43,107 bases of DNA from Phycicoccus elongatus Lp2 (lineage in GTDB: Bacteria > Actinomycetota > Actinomycetes > Actinomycetales > Dermatophilaceae). Under the pieces are notes generated by a model. That model was not told the DNA's origin. It did no database searches and saw only the letters and a program-made list of their open reading frames with translations. The position numbers and the translations under genes were made by a program. Positions 27,185 to 36,063 of this stretch are shown piece by piece; positions within the stretch are counted from its first letter, which is position 1; the number at the start of each line of letters is the position of its first letter. The DNA is taken from positions 3,004,074 through 3,047,180 of the forward strand of contig NZ_HF570956.1 in NCBI RefSeq assembly GCF_000367525.1, given 5' to 3'.

Positions 27185-28395
27185 GCCCTGACATGGACAT
27201 CCCAGCAGGCAACCGCCCCGTTCCCGGTCAGTTGACGATGGTCGCGCCGCGCCGCGGCAAGCCACCGCGTCATCTGGCCGACCTCACCGTGGCCGAGCGA
27301 CGGGCTGCCGTCGAGGAGTTGGGCCACAAGGCCTTCCGTGCCAACCAACTGTCGACGCACTACTTCGAGCGGATGACCATCGACCCGGGCGACATGACCG
27401 ACCTCCCGGCGGCCGTGCGCTCCGACCTTGTCGACGCACTCCTGCCGACCCTGCTCACCCCCGTTCGCACCCTCTCCGCGGACGACGGTGCCACCCTCAA
27501 ATCCGTCTGGCGCCTCCACGACGGTGCCCTCGTCGAGTCGGTGCTCATGCGCTATCCGCGCCGAGTCACCCTCTGCATCTCCTCGCAGGCTGGTTGTGGC
27601 ATGAACTGCCCGTTTTGTGCCACCGGCCAGGCCGGCCTGACCCGCAACATGTCCACCGCGGAGATCGTCGAGCAGGTCGTCGACGCCAACCGGCGCCTTC
27701 GGGAGGGCTTGATGGATCGGGCGACGGTCGCCGACGACGGCCACGCCGAACTCGGTGACGAGTCCGAGATCAAGGACGCCCCGCAGACCGGCCCGCTGCG
27801 GGTCTCCAATGTCGTCTTCATGGGGATGGGCGAGGCCCTGGCCAACTACAAGGCCGCCATCGGGGCGATCCGGCGCCTGGTCGACCCGTCGCCGGCCGGG
27901 TTGGGAATGAGCGCTCGGGGCCTGACGATGAGCACCGTGGGTCTCGTGCCCGGGATCGACCGACTGGCCACGGAGGGCATCCCGGTCACGCTCGCCCTGT
28001 CCCTCCACGCACCCGATGACGAACTGCGTGACACCCTCGTGCCGATCAACACCCGATTCAAGGTGGACCAAGCCCTCGATGCCGCCCGCCGCTATTTCGA
28101 GGTGACCAAGCGGCGGGTGAGCATCGAGTACGCCCTCATCCGGGACATCAACGACCAGGCCTGGCGGGCCGACCTCCTCGGGAAGAAGCTGGCCGCCCGG
28201 GGGCGTGGCTGGGTTCACGTCAACCCGATCCCGCTGAATCCGACACCTGGTTCGAAGTGGACTGCCAGTCGCCCCGGCGTCGAGCAGCAGTTCGTCGAGC
28301 GGCTGCGCGCCCACGGCATACCGACCACCGTGCGCGACACCAGAGGCTCCGACATCGACGGGGCCTGTGGTCAGCTGGCTGCCGCCTCCGGGTGA
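27181..28395 (+). CDS. rlmN: 23S rRNA/tRNA C2-adenine methyltransferase RlmN
   Basis: A radical-SAM enzyme methylating A2503 of 23S rRNA and A37 of some tRNAs. The 404-residue product has the 4Fe-4S motif CxxxCxxC at Cys139, Cys143 and Cys146 (GCGMNCPFC), the [12 protein letters not shown] segment, a [11 protein letters not shown] segment, and a C-terminal methyl-carrier cysteine at 396 (IDGACGQLA). An extra acidic insert of about 30 residues (near 175-200) is typical of actinobacteria. ATG 27181 overlaps the cdsA stop by four bases. The HGIP codons include the rare ATA, forming a CGGCATAC motif. Confidence 0.96.
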   Translation: MSPDMDIPAGNRPVPGQLTMVAPRRGKPPRHLADLTVAERRAAVEELGHKAFRANQLSTHYFERMTIDPGDMTDLPAAVRSDLVDALLPTLLTPVRTLSADDGATLKSVWRLHDGALVESVLMRYPRRVTLCISSQAGCGMNCPFCATGQAGLTRNMSTAEIVEQVVDANRRLREGLMDRATVADDGHAELGDESEIKDAPQTGPLRVSNVVFMGMGEALANYKAAIGAIRRLVDPSPAGLGMSARGLTMSTVGLVPGIDRLATEGIPVTLALSLHAPDDELRDTLVPINTRFKVDQALDAARRYFEVTKRRVSIEYALIRDINDQAWRADLLGKKLAARGRGWVHVNPIPLNPTPGSKWTASRPGVEQQFVERLRAHGIPTTVRDTRGSDIDGACGQLAAASG

Positions 28396-28402
28396 GGTGA
28401 CC

Positions 28403-28408
28403 TACCCT
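28403..28408 (+). promoter_or_regulatory. Leaderless -10 of copper monooxygenase-like gene
   Basis: TACCCT lies 6 bases before the ATG at 28415. Confidence 0.6.
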
Positions 28409-28414
28409 TCCTCC

Positions 28415-29602
28415 ATGCGCTCCGTGAGGCTGGGTCCGATGGTGGCGGCGGTCACTGTCGGCCTGCTGCTCACGGCCTGCGGTTCCGGGCCGCTGCCGAG
28501 CAACCTCGCGGCCAAGGAGGGGCACCAGGTCGAGCACGCGAGTTCCGCAAGTCCCTCGGCGTCGGAGAGCCTGCCCCAGACACCGCTGCGCGCCGGGGAG
28601 CACTTCGTGGAGTTGAAGACACCGGCGGACTACCGTCCCACCCCCAAGGCCGGGAGCACCGACGACTACCGATGCTTCCTACTCGACCCGGGACTCACCG
28701 AGCCAGAGCTGGTCAGCGGAGTCAACATCATCCCCGGCAACCCGAACATCGTGCATCACGTGATCGTCTCCCAGGTGCCGGCATCCCAGGTGGCCAGAGC
28801 CCAGGCACTCGATGCCGCGGATGCCGGCGACGGGTGGACCTGCTTTGGGGGCACCGGGATCGGAGGCGTCGGAGGTCGCAATCTCGACAAGTCGGATTGG
28901 GTCGGCGCCTGGGCCCCGGGCGGTGGCGAGCGCGTGATGTCCGAGGACGTCGGGATCCCGCTTGAGGCCGGCACCCAGGTCGTCGTCCAGATGCACTTCA
29001 ACACCCTCACGGGTGGGGGCGCCGACACCTCACTGGTGCGGCTGCGACTGTCCCCGGCGGCCGGGTCGGCCAAGAAGGCCCTCAACACCATGCTGCTGCC
29101 CGCGCCGGTGGAGTTGCCCTGTCGGCTGGGGCACACCGAGAGCCCGCTGTGCGACCGAGCGGCGGCCATCGACGACGTCAAGACCAGATTCGGGGAGACG
29201 GTCGCGACGGCCGACCTCCTCCACGTCCTGTGCGGAGGCGACCCGATCGGCGACACCCAACAGTGCACCCGCTCCGTGCGTGAGCCGATGGTCATCCGTG
29301 CGGCCGCCGGCCACATGCACCTGCTCGGCCGGTCGATCACCATCGATGTCGACAAGGGCACCCCGCAGGCCAAGCGGATCCTCGACGTCCCGGTCTACGA
29401 CTTCGACGACCAGGGCTCGCGCGCGTTGAGTGAGCCCGTGACCCTGCAGAAGGGGCAGACCCTGACGGTCACCTGCACCCACGACCAGTCGTTGCGGGAC
29501 CAACTCCCCGCCTTTCAGGGAACTCCCGAACGTTATGTCGTCTGGGGTGAAGGAACCACCGACGAGATGTGCTTGGGCATCGTCCTCTGGCACGCCCCCT
29601 GA
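28415..29602 (+). CDS. Copper type II monooxygenase-like (PHM fold) lipoprotein
   Basis: A 395-residue predicted lipoprotein with lipobox LTAC (Cys22). The body resembles the two-domain fold of peptidylglycine alpha-hydroxylating and dopamine beta-monooxygenases. All expected copper ligands are visible: His114-His115 (IVHHVIV) and His194 (QMHFN) for one copper, and His300-x-His302 (GHMHLLG) with Met385 (TTDEMCLG) for the other. It may hydroxylate an unknown substrate on the outer face of the membrane; bacterial members are poorly studied. The short ATG is chosen because it gives a clean signal peptide and follows a leaderless -10. It is convergent with the LOG gene. Confidence 0.8.
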   Translation: MRSVRLGPMVAAVTVGLLLTACGSGPLPSNLAAKEGHQVEHASSASPSASESLPQTPLRAGEHFVELKTPADYRPTPKAGSTDDYRCFLLDPGLTEPELVSGVNIIPGNPNIVHHVIVSQVPASQVARAQALDAADAGDGWTCFGGTGIGGVGGRNLDKSDWVGAWAPGGGERVMSEDVGIPLEAGTQVVVQMHFNTLTGGGADTSLVRLRLSPAAGSAKKALNTMLLPAPVELPCRLGHTESPLCDRAAAIDDVKTRFGETVATADLLHVLCGGDPIGDTQQCTRSVREPMVIRAAAGHMHLLGRSITIDVDKGTPQAKRILDVPVYDFDDQGSRALSEPVTLQKGQTLTVTCTHDQSLRDQLPAFQGTPERYVVWGEGTTDEMCLGIVLWHAP

Positions 29603-29621
29603 TCTCCTTGTGCGCCCACCG

Positions 29622-30734
29622 TCAGGAGTCGAGCAGGCCCACAACCTCCTCGAGGTCATCGGTGAGGTGCAGCCGTGAGGAGAAGGCCCGGCCCTGCGCC
29701 AAGGTGGTGAGCAGCGGCCACACCGGCACCGTGCGGGTCCAGTGCTCGACGCCGACGAGCACCAGGGCGGCGACGGGCGACATGCCGGTGTCGTAGTAGC
29801 GCGGAGTCACCGCCTGAAAGACCTCCTGCACTGTCCCGGCGGCTCCCGGGAGGACGACCACACCACCGGTGGACAGCGCGAGCAGGCCGTCCTCTCGCAG
29901 GGCGTTGGAGAAGTACTTGGCGATGCCGTCACAGAAGACATTGGGCGGCTCATGGCCGTAGAACCACGTGGGGATGCCGATGCTGCGGGGGGCGGCCGGC
30001 GGTGTCGTGCCGGAGCCGAGGGCCGCGCGCACCTGGAAAGCCACGTCGGCCCACGCGGTGATGTCCGTGAAGGTCGGCACCGCGCCCAGCGCGTCGAGAG
30101 CCGCGGTGAGGTCTCGCCCCGTCCCGGCATACGCCCCGAGATTGGCCGCCTCCATGGCACCCGGGCCACCCCCGGTGAGGACGACACGCCCCGCCGCGGC
30201 GAGAGCCTGGCCCAGCCGCGCGGCCGTCGTGAAGTCCTTCGTGCCACGGCGGACCCCGTGCCCACCCATGACCCCGACTGCTGCGCGTCCGTCGAGGGCC
30301 TCCCCGAGCGCATCGCTCATCGCGTCGTCGTGCAGTGCCCGCACCGCGGTGACGAGGGCGTCGCTGGCCAGATCGGCGTTCTGGGCCCAGTCGTAGGCGC
30401 GGGCGTCGGGCGTCGTGGCATACCCCTCGTCGAGCCCCTTGTAGAGGTCGGCCGGTTGGTAGAGCTCCGCGCGATAGGGGTGGACCGGCGCGTCCGGGAC
30501 GTCCGGGAAGACAATCGCCCCATGCGCGGTCAGGTGACGCGCGACCTTGGCCTGAAGTGCGCCCCCCAGCACGGCCAGGCCGCGCAGGTCCGTGCGGGCG
30601 AGAAACTCGTGCCGGAAGCCGCGCAGATCCATGCCCTGCAGGCGCACGCCGCGGAGCGAAAGCCCTGCGGTCAGGTGTGCCCGCAAGGTGGCCGCGTCGT
30701 GGATCTCCAGACTCCGATGGTGAGGCCGCCGCAT
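29622..30734 (-). CDS. LOG-family protein (large form)
   Basis: A 370-residue protein of the LOG (lysine decarboxylase-like) family, whose members hydrolyse nucleoside monophosphates to a base and ribose-5-phosphate. The nucleotide-binding loop is VVLTGGGPGAMEAANLGA, and the second motif is VVLPGAAGTVQEVFQ in place of PGGxGTxxE. About 120 N-terminal residues precede the fold and include a short leucine-rich pentapeptide-like run (LRGVRLQGMDLRG). ATG 30734 is chosen because TACGAT lies 7 bases upstream. It is divergent from the broken helicase gene. Confidence 0.85.
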   Translation of the reverse strand: MRRPHHRSLEIHDAATLRAHLTAGLSLRGVRLQGMDLRGFRHEFLARTDLRGLAVLGGALQAKVARHLTAHGAIVFPDVPDAPVHPYRAELYQPADLYKGLDEGYATTPDARAYDWAQNADLASDALVTAVRALHDDAMSDALGEALDGRAAVGVMGGHGVRRGTKDFTTAARLGQALAAAGRVVLTGGGPGAMEAANLGAYAGTGRDLTAALDALGAVPTFTDITAWADVAFQVRAALGSGTTPPAAPRSIGIPTWFYGHEPPNVFCDGIAKYFSNALREDGLLALSTGGVVVLPGAAGTVQEVFQAVTPRYYDTGMSPVAALVLVGVEHWTRTVPVWPLLTTLAQGRAFSSRLHLTDDLEEVVGLLDS

Positions 30735-30741
30735 GGTCCGC

Positions 30742-30747
30742 ATCGTA
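30742..30747 (-). promoter_or_regulatory. Leaderless -10 of LOG gene
   Basis: TACGAT on the minus strand, 7 bases before the ATG at 30734. Confidence 0.55.
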
Positions 30748-30794
30748 GATCTCTCGGGCTGGATCATTTCGCGGACAACGGTGGGGCCTGCGTG

Positions 30795-31288
30795 ATGGAC
30801 TTCCAGCATGCCGGACAGTGGCTCTGGTGGCGCGCCGCGTCGGGAGGGGTCCGGCACACGGTGGCCACCCTGCTCACCCGCACCGACGCCATGTTGCGGG
30901 AGGGTCGGGCCCCGGGAGCAACGGTGTGGCCCACCAGTTTCGGCCGCCTCGACGGCGTTCTCGGGGGCGGCGTGCGCTCGGGGGAACTCGCGCTCATCGC
31001 CGGGTCACAGGGGCAGGGCAAGACGACGTTCGGGCTCCAGATGCTGCGCCAGGTCGCCACGATTGGTCGACCGGCCGGGCCGACATCGTGGCCCGAGAGC
31101 ATCTGGTCTATGACCTGACCCGGATGGATCGCTATCGGGAGTGGGTCGTCGTGTCCGTGGAGTAGAACCGACACGGCAACGACAACGTGGTGCTGGAGTT
31201 CGGGAAGGACTTCGCCCATGGGCGATTCCACCCCGAAGGTCGCCCCGTCGAGGAACGCCTCATCGAGGAGCGCGTCTTCCGCGAGTAG
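30795..31288 (+). pseudogene. Broken DnaB-like helicase domain gene
   Basis: The first part (30795-about 31075) encodes a RecA-like ATPase start: TSFGRLDGVLGGGVRSGELALIAG then Walker A GSQGQGKTTFGLQMLRQ. The reading then jumps frame, and most of the ATPase core is missing. The end of the domain reappears in the next frame (AREHLVYDLTRMDRYREWVVVSVE), followed by an in-frame TAG at 31163-31165 and then NRHGNDNVVLEFGKDFAHGRFHP, the usual C-terminal block of DnaB-type helicases, to a stop at 31286-31288. So there is one internal deletion with frameshift and one nonsense change, probably of a Lys codon. It is a decayed accessory helicase, perhaps a mobile-element relic. Confidence 0.85.
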
Positions 31289-31322
31289 GGGCTCGTGCGC
31301 GCCGATCGATGGCCCGGTCGCG

Positions 31323-31328
31323 CACAAT
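31323..31328 (+). promoter_or_regulatory. Possible leaderless -10 of RNase gene
   Basis: CACAAT lies 7 bases before the GTG at 31336. Confidence 0.4.
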
Positions 31329-31335
31329 GGCCTGC

Positions 31336-31794
31336 GTGAACGCCCGCACCGGTCAACGCTCGGCGTGGACCGTGTGGGTTCCGCTCCTCGTCGTGGCGGC
31401 ACTGGTCGTCGGCCTGTGGTGGTGGACCGGTCATCGATCGACAGAATCCCTGCCCCGGCCGACGAGCATCGTGGCAACGCCCGACAGTGGGGCGGCAACG
31501 CCCGACAGTGGGCTGGCCACCATCGAGGAGTCCCGGTTGCCATCCCAGGCCAAGGACACCCTGGCCCTGATCCGCGCCGGCGGACCCTATCCCTATCGAC
31601 AGGATGACGGCGTCTTCGGCAATCGCGAGGGTCTGCTCCCGCGGCAGCCGAGCGGCTACTACCGCGAATACACCGTCGTCACACCGGGTTCCGATGATCG
31701 AGGACCTCGCCGAATCATCTCCGGCGCCGACGGAGATCGCTACTGGACTGCCGATCACTACGCGTCGTTCCGACAGATCAAGGAGGGCCGATGA
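31336..31794 (+). CDS. Membrane-anchored barnase-like guanyl ribonuclease
   Basis: A 152-residue protein with an N-terminal signal anchor ([18 protein letters not shown], residues 13-30) and a C-terminal domain of the barnase/RNase Sa (N1/T1) family, which cuts RNA after G. The catalytic set is visible: Glu111 ([11 protein letters not shown]), Arg125/126 (RGPRRIISG) and His141 (TADHYASF). The linker contains an exact 7-residue duplication (ATPDSGA; DNA copies at 31473-31491 and 31494-31512). The next gene overlaps by four bases and encodes a barstar-like inhibitor, as expected for a toxic RNase. GTG 31336 is preferred; ATG 31327 is possible. Confidence 0.88.
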   Translation: MNARTGQRSAWTVWVPLLVVAALVVGLWWWTGHRSTESLPRPTSIVATPDSGAATPDSGLATIEESRLPSQAKDTLALIRAGGPYPYRQDDGVFGNREGLLPRQPSGYYREYTVVTPGSDDRGPRRIISGADGDRYWTADHYASFRQIKEGR

Positions 31795-32138
31795 TCCGCA
31801 CGATCGGGCCGAAGGTCGACCTTGCCGGCCTCATCGCCGATGCGATCGAGGAGGGACGAGAAGTGCATGTCGTCGAGGCGACCGAGACCAAGCAGGGCAC
31901 GCTCGAGGCTTTTGCCGAGGCACTCGACTTCCCCGGCTGGTTCGGGCACAACCTCGATGCCCTTGCCGACTGCCTCGACCATCTTGCCGAGCACGCGACC
32001 CAGCCCTGGGAACTCATCGTCGACCACGTGGCGGCACTTCGGGCAGCCGACGACCCGGCATACACGGGTTTGCACCTGGTGCTCGCCGACCTCACCCTCA
32101 GGCACCCCTCGATCCACGTGACCCTGCTCGCGCGGTGA
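31791..32138 (+). CDS. Barstar-family RNase inhibitor
   Basis: A 115-residue acidic protein of the barstar family, which caps the active site of barnase-like RNases in the cytoplasm. The family core is the helix with [19 protein letters not shown], where the acidic residues normally plug the RNase active site, and it is preceded by [13 protein letters not shown]. It overlaps the RNase gene by four bases, so inhibitor and RNase are made together. The DDPAYTG codons carry a CGGCATAC motif. Confidence 0.9.
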   Translation: MIRTIGPKVDLAGLIADAIEEGREVHVVEATETKQGTLEAFAEALDFPGWFGHNLDALADCLDHLAEHATQPWELIVDHVAALRAADDPAYTGLHLVLADLTLRHPSIHVTLLAR

Positions 32139-32149
32139 GGTCGGTGGGG

Positions 32150-32155
32150 GAGAAT
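32150..32155 (+). promoter_or_regulatory. Possible leaderless -10 of dxr
   Basis: GAGAAT lies 6 bases before the GTG at 32162. Confidence 0.45.
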
Positions 32156-32161
32156 GCCCCG

Positions 32162-33349
32162 GTGATCTCCCGCACCGTCAGCATCCTCGGCTCGACCGGG
32201 TCGATCGGCACCCAGGCCCTCGACGTCATCGGGCGCAACCGTGACCGCTTCACGGTTCGAGCACTCGCCGCCGGCGGCAATATCGACCTCTTGGCTCGCC
32301 AGGCCGTCGAGTTCGAGGTGCCCTTCGTCGCCGCGGCGGCCGGCAGCGTCCAGGACCTGCGCTCCGCGCTCGCCTGGTATGCCGCGGGCGCCGGCCGCGC
32401 GGCATACGCACCCGAGGTGGTGGTCGGGGCGGACGCCGCCACGACCGTGGCTGCCATCGGTGCCCACGTCGTCCTCAACGGGATCACCGGAGCGATCGGC
32501 CTGCGCCCGACCCTCGCCGCCCTGGCGTCCGGCGCGACCCTTGCCCTGGCGAACAAGGAGTCCCTCATCATCGGTGGCGACCTCGTGCGGGCCGCGGCGC
32601 GACCCGATCAGATCGTGCCCGTCGACTCGGAGCACTCGGCGATCGCGCAGTCGCTGCGCGGCGGCCGTCGCGAGGAAGTCCGGCGACTGGTCGTCACCGC
32701 CAGTGGGGGACCCTTCCGCGGCTGGTCTCGCGAGCAATTGCGCGAGGTGACGCCCGAGCAGGCGCTCGCGCACCCGAACTATGCGATGGGCAAGGTCATC
32801 ACCACGAACTCGGCAACCCTGGTCAACAAGGGCCTGGAGGTCATCGAGGCGCACCTGCTCTTCGACGTGCCCTTCTCTGCCATCGACGTCGTCGTGCACC
32901 CGCAGCAGTGGATTCACTCGATGGTCGAGTTCCGCGACGGCTCGACCATCGCCCAGATGGGACCGCCACGGATGCTCGTGCCGATCGCGCTCGGCCTGTC
33001 CTGGCCGGATCGCCTCGACGACATCGACGAGCCGTGCGACTGGTCGCGCGCACAGGCCTGGGAGTTCCATCCGCTCGACGACGACGCCTTCCCCGCCGTC
33101 CGGCTGGCGCGGCAGGTGGGGGAGGCCGGCGGCACGGCCCCGGCGGTCTACAACGCCGCCAACGAGGTGTGTGTCGAGGCCTTCCATGGCGGCCGGATCA
33201 GCTTCCTCGACATCGTCGACACGGTGGCTCGCGTGGTCGAGGCGCATGATGGGAGTGATCACGACTCCTCGAGCGTTGAGGGGGTGCTGCGCGCTGACAC
33301 CTGGGCGCGGGAGCGTGCCACGGCGATCGTGGAGAAGGGGAACCGATGA
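32162..33349 (+). CDS. dxr: 1-deoxy-D-xylulose 5-phosphate reductoisomerase
   Basis: Dxr converts DXP to MEP, the committed step of the non-mevalonate isoprenoid pathway, using NADPH. The 395-residue protein starts with the NADPH loop [15 protein letters not shown], and has [52 protein letters not shown] and [13 protein letters not shown] for substrate and metal binding. The start is GTG 32162, at the leaderless spacing after GAGAAT. The stop overlaps rseP by four bases. Two opposed CGGCATAC motifs lie 17 bases apart at 32376-32407. Confidence 0.96.
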   Translation: MISRTVSILGSTGSIGTQALDVIGRNRDRFTVRALAAGGNIDLLARQAVEFEVPFVAAAAGSVQDLRSALAWYAAGAGRAAYAPEVVVGADAATTVAAIGAHVVLNGITGAIGLRPTLAALASGATLALANKESLIIGGDLVRAAARPDQIVPVDSEHSAIAQSLRGGRREEVRRLVVTASGGPFRGWSREQLREVTPEQALAHPNYAMGKVITTNSATLVNKGLEVIEAHLLFDVPFSAIDVVVHPQQWIHSMVEFRDGSTIAQMGPPRMLVPIALGLSWPDRLDDIDEPCDWSRAQAWEFHPLDDDAFPAVRLARQVGEAGGTAPAVYNAANEVCVEAFHGGRISFLDIVDTVARVVEAHDGSDHDSSSVEGVLRADTWARERATAIVEKGNR

Positions 33350-34710
33350 GCTGGTTGGCCTACGCGGCGGGGGTGCTCATCGCCGCGCTGGGTGTGGCGT
33401 TGTCGATCGCGCTGCATGAAGTGGGGCACCTGGTGCCGGCCAAGCGCTTCGGAGTGCGGGTGACTCAGTACATGGTCGGCTTCGGGCCGACGGTCTGGTC
33501 GCGACGGCGCGGGGAAACCGAGTACGGACTCAAGGCCATCCCGCTCGGTGGCTACATTCGGATGATCGGGATGTTCCCGCCCAAGCCCGGGGACGCTCCG
33601 GGAACCATCCGGGCGACGAGCACGGGTCGGTTCAGCCAGTTGGCCGACGAGGCCCGCGCCGCGGCCCACGAGGAACTGCTCCCCGGTGACGAGAACCGCG
33701 TCTTCTACCGGCTGAGCACGCCCAAGAAGGTCGCGGTCATGCTCGGCGGACCACTCATGAACTTGCTGATCGCGGTCATCCTGCTCACCGGCATGGTGAC
33801 CATCCATGGCACCGCCGAGACCGGGCAGGGCTCCCTGGTGGCCTCCGTCGCCCAGTGCGTCGTCCCGGTGACCGAGGCCGCGACGGCGACGACCTGCGAA
33901 GGGCGTCCGGGCACGCCCGCTGCTGCGGCCGGGCTGAAGCCGATGGACAAGGTCATCTCCATCGACGGCAGCCCGGTGACCTCGAGCGCCGATGTCAGCA
34001 AGCTGATCCGTCCCCGTCTGGACCAGCCGACGGCCATCGTCGTCGAACGCCAGGGCGAGCAGGTGAGCCTCACGGTCACCCCGATCGCCAACCAGGTGGC
34101 GACGTATGACGCCCAGGGAAACCCGGTTCTGGACGGCAACGGGCAGCCGGTGACGCAGACCGCCGGCTTCATCGGCATCTCCTCGGCGACGCCGATCGTC
34201 TATGTCCCGCAGTCGATCACCACCGTCCCCGGAATCGTCGGGGAGGGCCTGTGGCAGACCGCAGGTGCCGTCATCCGGATCCCGCAGAAGATGGTCGGCG
34301 TCTGGCAAGCCGCCTTCAGCGGTGAGGAGCGGGCCATCGACTCACCGATGTCGGTGGTCGGCGTCGGCCGGGTCGCCGGCGAGGTGAGCGCGGGAAAGCT
34401 CGACGTGATGATCGGTGAGCACACGGCGGACAAGTTCTGGTTCCTCGTCGGGCTGCTGGCCTCGCTCAACCTCATGCTCTTCGTCTTCAACCTCATCCCG
34501 CTCCTGCCCTTCGACGGCGGCCACATCGCTGGCGCGCTGTGGGAGGGCCTGAAGCGCACCGTCGCGCGCGTGCGCGGCGCCGCCGAGCCCGCCCACGTCG
34601 ATGTCGCCAAGGGACTCCCGATCGCCTACGCCGTCTCGCTCGTCCTGATCGCGATGTCAGTCCTGCTCATCTACGCCGACGTCGTCAACCCGATCAAGCT
34701 CGGCGGCTGA
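33346..34710 (+). CDS. rseP: Site-2 membrane metalloprotease RseP/Rip1-type
   Basis: A 454-residue intramembrane zinc protease (M50), which cleaves membrane-bound anti-sigma factors and other substrates. The zinc site HExxH is His24-Glu25-xx-His28 in the first membrane segment. A PDZ domain lies about residues 150-240, within a long periplasmic part. The third zinc ligand is in [12 protein letters not shown] near the C-terminus. About four membrane segments are present. The ATG overlaps dxr by four bases, and ispG follows, an order conserved in actinobacteria. Confidence 0.95.
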   Translation: MSWLAYAAGVLIAALGVALSIALHEVGHLVPAKRFGVRVTQYMVGFGPTVWSRRRGETEYGLKAIPLGGYIRMIGMFPPKPGDAPGTIRATSTGRFSQLADEARAAAHEELLPGDENRVFYRLSTPKKVAVMLGGPLMNLLIAVILLTGMVTIHGTAETGQGSLVASVAQCVVPVTEAATATTCEGRPGTPAAAAGLKPMDKVISIDGSPVTSSADVSKLIRPRLDQPTAIVVERQGEQVSLTVTPIANQVATYDAQGNPVLDGNGQPVTQTAGFIGISSATPIVYVPQSITTVPGIVGEGLWQTAGAVIRIPQKMVGVWQAAFSGEERAIDSPMSVVGVGRVAGEVSAGKLDVMIGEHTADKFWFLVGLLASLNLMLFVFNLIPLLPFDGGHIAGALWEGLKRTVARVRGAAEPAHVDVAKGLPIAYAVSLVLIAMSVLLIYADVVNPIKLGG

Positions 34711-34745
34711 CCTCCACGCCGACAGATGGGGGGCGCGACATGCGG

Positions 34746-34751
34746 GATACT
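34746..34751 (+). promoter_or_regulatory. Leaderless -10 of ispG
   Basis: GATACT lies 6 bases before the ATG at 34758. Confidence 0.5.
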
Positions 34752-34757
34752 GGGGAC

Positions 34758-35918
34758 ATGAGTGTTGGACTTGGTATGCCGTCCCTGCCGCCCCCCGTGT
34801 TGGCCCCCCGCCGCAAGACGCGCCAAATCCAGGTCGGCACCGTTGGGGTGGGCAGCGACAGCCCCGTCAGCGTCCAGTCGATGACCACGACGCTCACCAG
34901 CGATGTCAACTCCACGCTTCAGCAGATCGCCGAGCTCACCGCTGCCGGCTGCGACATCGTGCGCGTCGCCTGCCCGAGCCAGGACGACGCCGACGCCCTC
35001 GCCGAGATCGCCCAGCACTCCAACATCCCGGTCATCGCCGACATCCACTTCCAGCCCAAATATGTGTATGCCGCGATCGACGCCGGCTGCGCGGCCGTCC
35101 GGGTCAACCCGGGCAACATCCGCCAGTTCGACGATCAGGTCGCCGAGATCGCCAAGCGCGCCAAGGCCGCCGGGACGAGCATCCGGATCGGCGTCAACGC
35201 CGGCAGCCTCGACAAGCGGCTGCTCGAGAAGTACGGCAAGGCGACGCCCGAGGCGCTCGTCGAGTCGGCCGTCTGGGAGGCCAGCCTCTTCGAGGAGCAC
35301 GACTTCCACGACTTCAAGATCTCGGTCAAGCACAATGACCCGGTCGTCATGGTCAAGGCCTACGAGTTGCTCGCCGAGCGCGGCGACTGGCCGCTGCACC
35401 TGGGCGTCACCGAGGCGGGCCCCGCCTTCCAGGGCACCATCAAGTCGGCCACCGCCTTCGGCGCCCTGCTCTCCCGGGGGATCGGCGACACCATCCGTGT
35501 TTCCCTCTCGGCACCTCCCGTCGAAGAGGTGAAGGTCGGCATCCAGATCCTGCAGAGCCTGAACCTGCGCCCGCGCAAGCTCGAGATCGTCTCCTGCCCG
35601 AGCTGCGGCCGTGCCCAGGTCGATGTCTACAAGCTCGCCAACGAGGTCACCGCCGGCCTCGAGGGCATGACCGTCCCGCTGCGGGTCGCCGTCATGGGAT
35701 GCGTCGTCAACGGTCCCGGCGAAGCCCGCGAGGCCGACCTCGGCGTCGCCTCCGGCAACGGCAAGGGCCAGATCTTCGTCAAGGGTGAGGTCATCAAGAC
35801 CGTCCCCGAATCACAGATCGTGGAGACGCTCATCGAGGAGGCCATGCGCATCGCCGAGGAGATGGGTGAGCCACTGGACGAGGAGTCCGCAGGCGCACCC
35901 ACCGTCTCGGTCTCCTGA
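34758..35918 (+). CDS. ispG: 4-hydroxy-3-methylbut-2-enyl diphosphate synthase
   Basis: IspG makes HMBPP from MEcPP in the same isoprenoid pathway as dxr, with a 4Fe-4S cluster. In the 386-residue product the cluster ligands are Cys280 and Cys283 (VSCPSCGR) and Cys315 ([11 protein letters not shown]). The TIM barrel is recognised by [23 protein letters not shown] and [12 protein letters not shown] 34758 is chosen because a hexamer lies 6 bases upstream; ATG 34740 would add six residues. Confidence 0.96.
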   Translation: MSVGLGMPSLPPPVLAPRRKTRQIQVGTVGVGSDSPVSVQSMTTTLTSDVNSTLQQIAELTAAGCDIVRVACPSQDDADALAEIAQHSNIPVIADIHFQPKYVYAAIDAGCAAVRVNPGNIRQFDDQVAEIAKRAKAAGTSIRIGVNAGSLDKRLLEKYGKATPEALVESAVWEASLFEEHDFHDFKISVKHNDPVVMVKAYELLAERGDWPLHLGVTEAGPAFQGTIKSATAFGALLSRGIGDTIRVSLSAPPVEEVKVGIQILQSLNLRPRKLEIVSCPSCGRAQVDVYKLANEVTAGLEGMTVPLRVAVMGCVVNGPGEAREADLGVASGNGKGQIFVKGEVIKTVPESQIVETLIEEAMRIAEEMGEPLDEESAGAPTVSVS

Positions 35919-35927
35919 ACCTTCCGG

Positions 35928-35995
35928 CGGTATGCCGCGGGGCCGGGCTCCGCTCAACGCTCGCGGACCGTGGGTGTCCAGCACGCGGCATACCG
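35928..35995 (+). terminator. Inverted repeat after ispG built from recurrent motif
   Basis: CGGTATGCCGCG (35928-35939) and its perfect complement (35984-35995) flank 44 bases that are themselves GC-rich and can fold further. Both arms carry the CGGCATAC motif. The large loop makes it a weaker terminator candidate than the two other motif hairpins; it might also act as a DNA site ahead of the next gene's promoter. Confidence 0.5.
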
Positions 35996-36051
35996 TGTGG
36001 AGAGGGGCAACCCAACTGCGCGATCAGCGCGTTCGCTGCGAATCGTCGCCC

Positions 36052-36057
36052 TAGAGT
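36052..36057 (+). promoter_or_regulatory. Leaderless -10 of DUF4081/GNAT gene
   Basis: TAGAGT lies 6 bases before the GTG at 36064. Confidence 0.6.
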
Positions 36058-36063
36058 GGGGGC

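Noticed and set aside
32376-32407. Two opposed CGGCATAC motifs inside dxr as a hairpin regulator
   Set aside because: They lie in the coding region with mismatched flanks; I count them as motif copies only.
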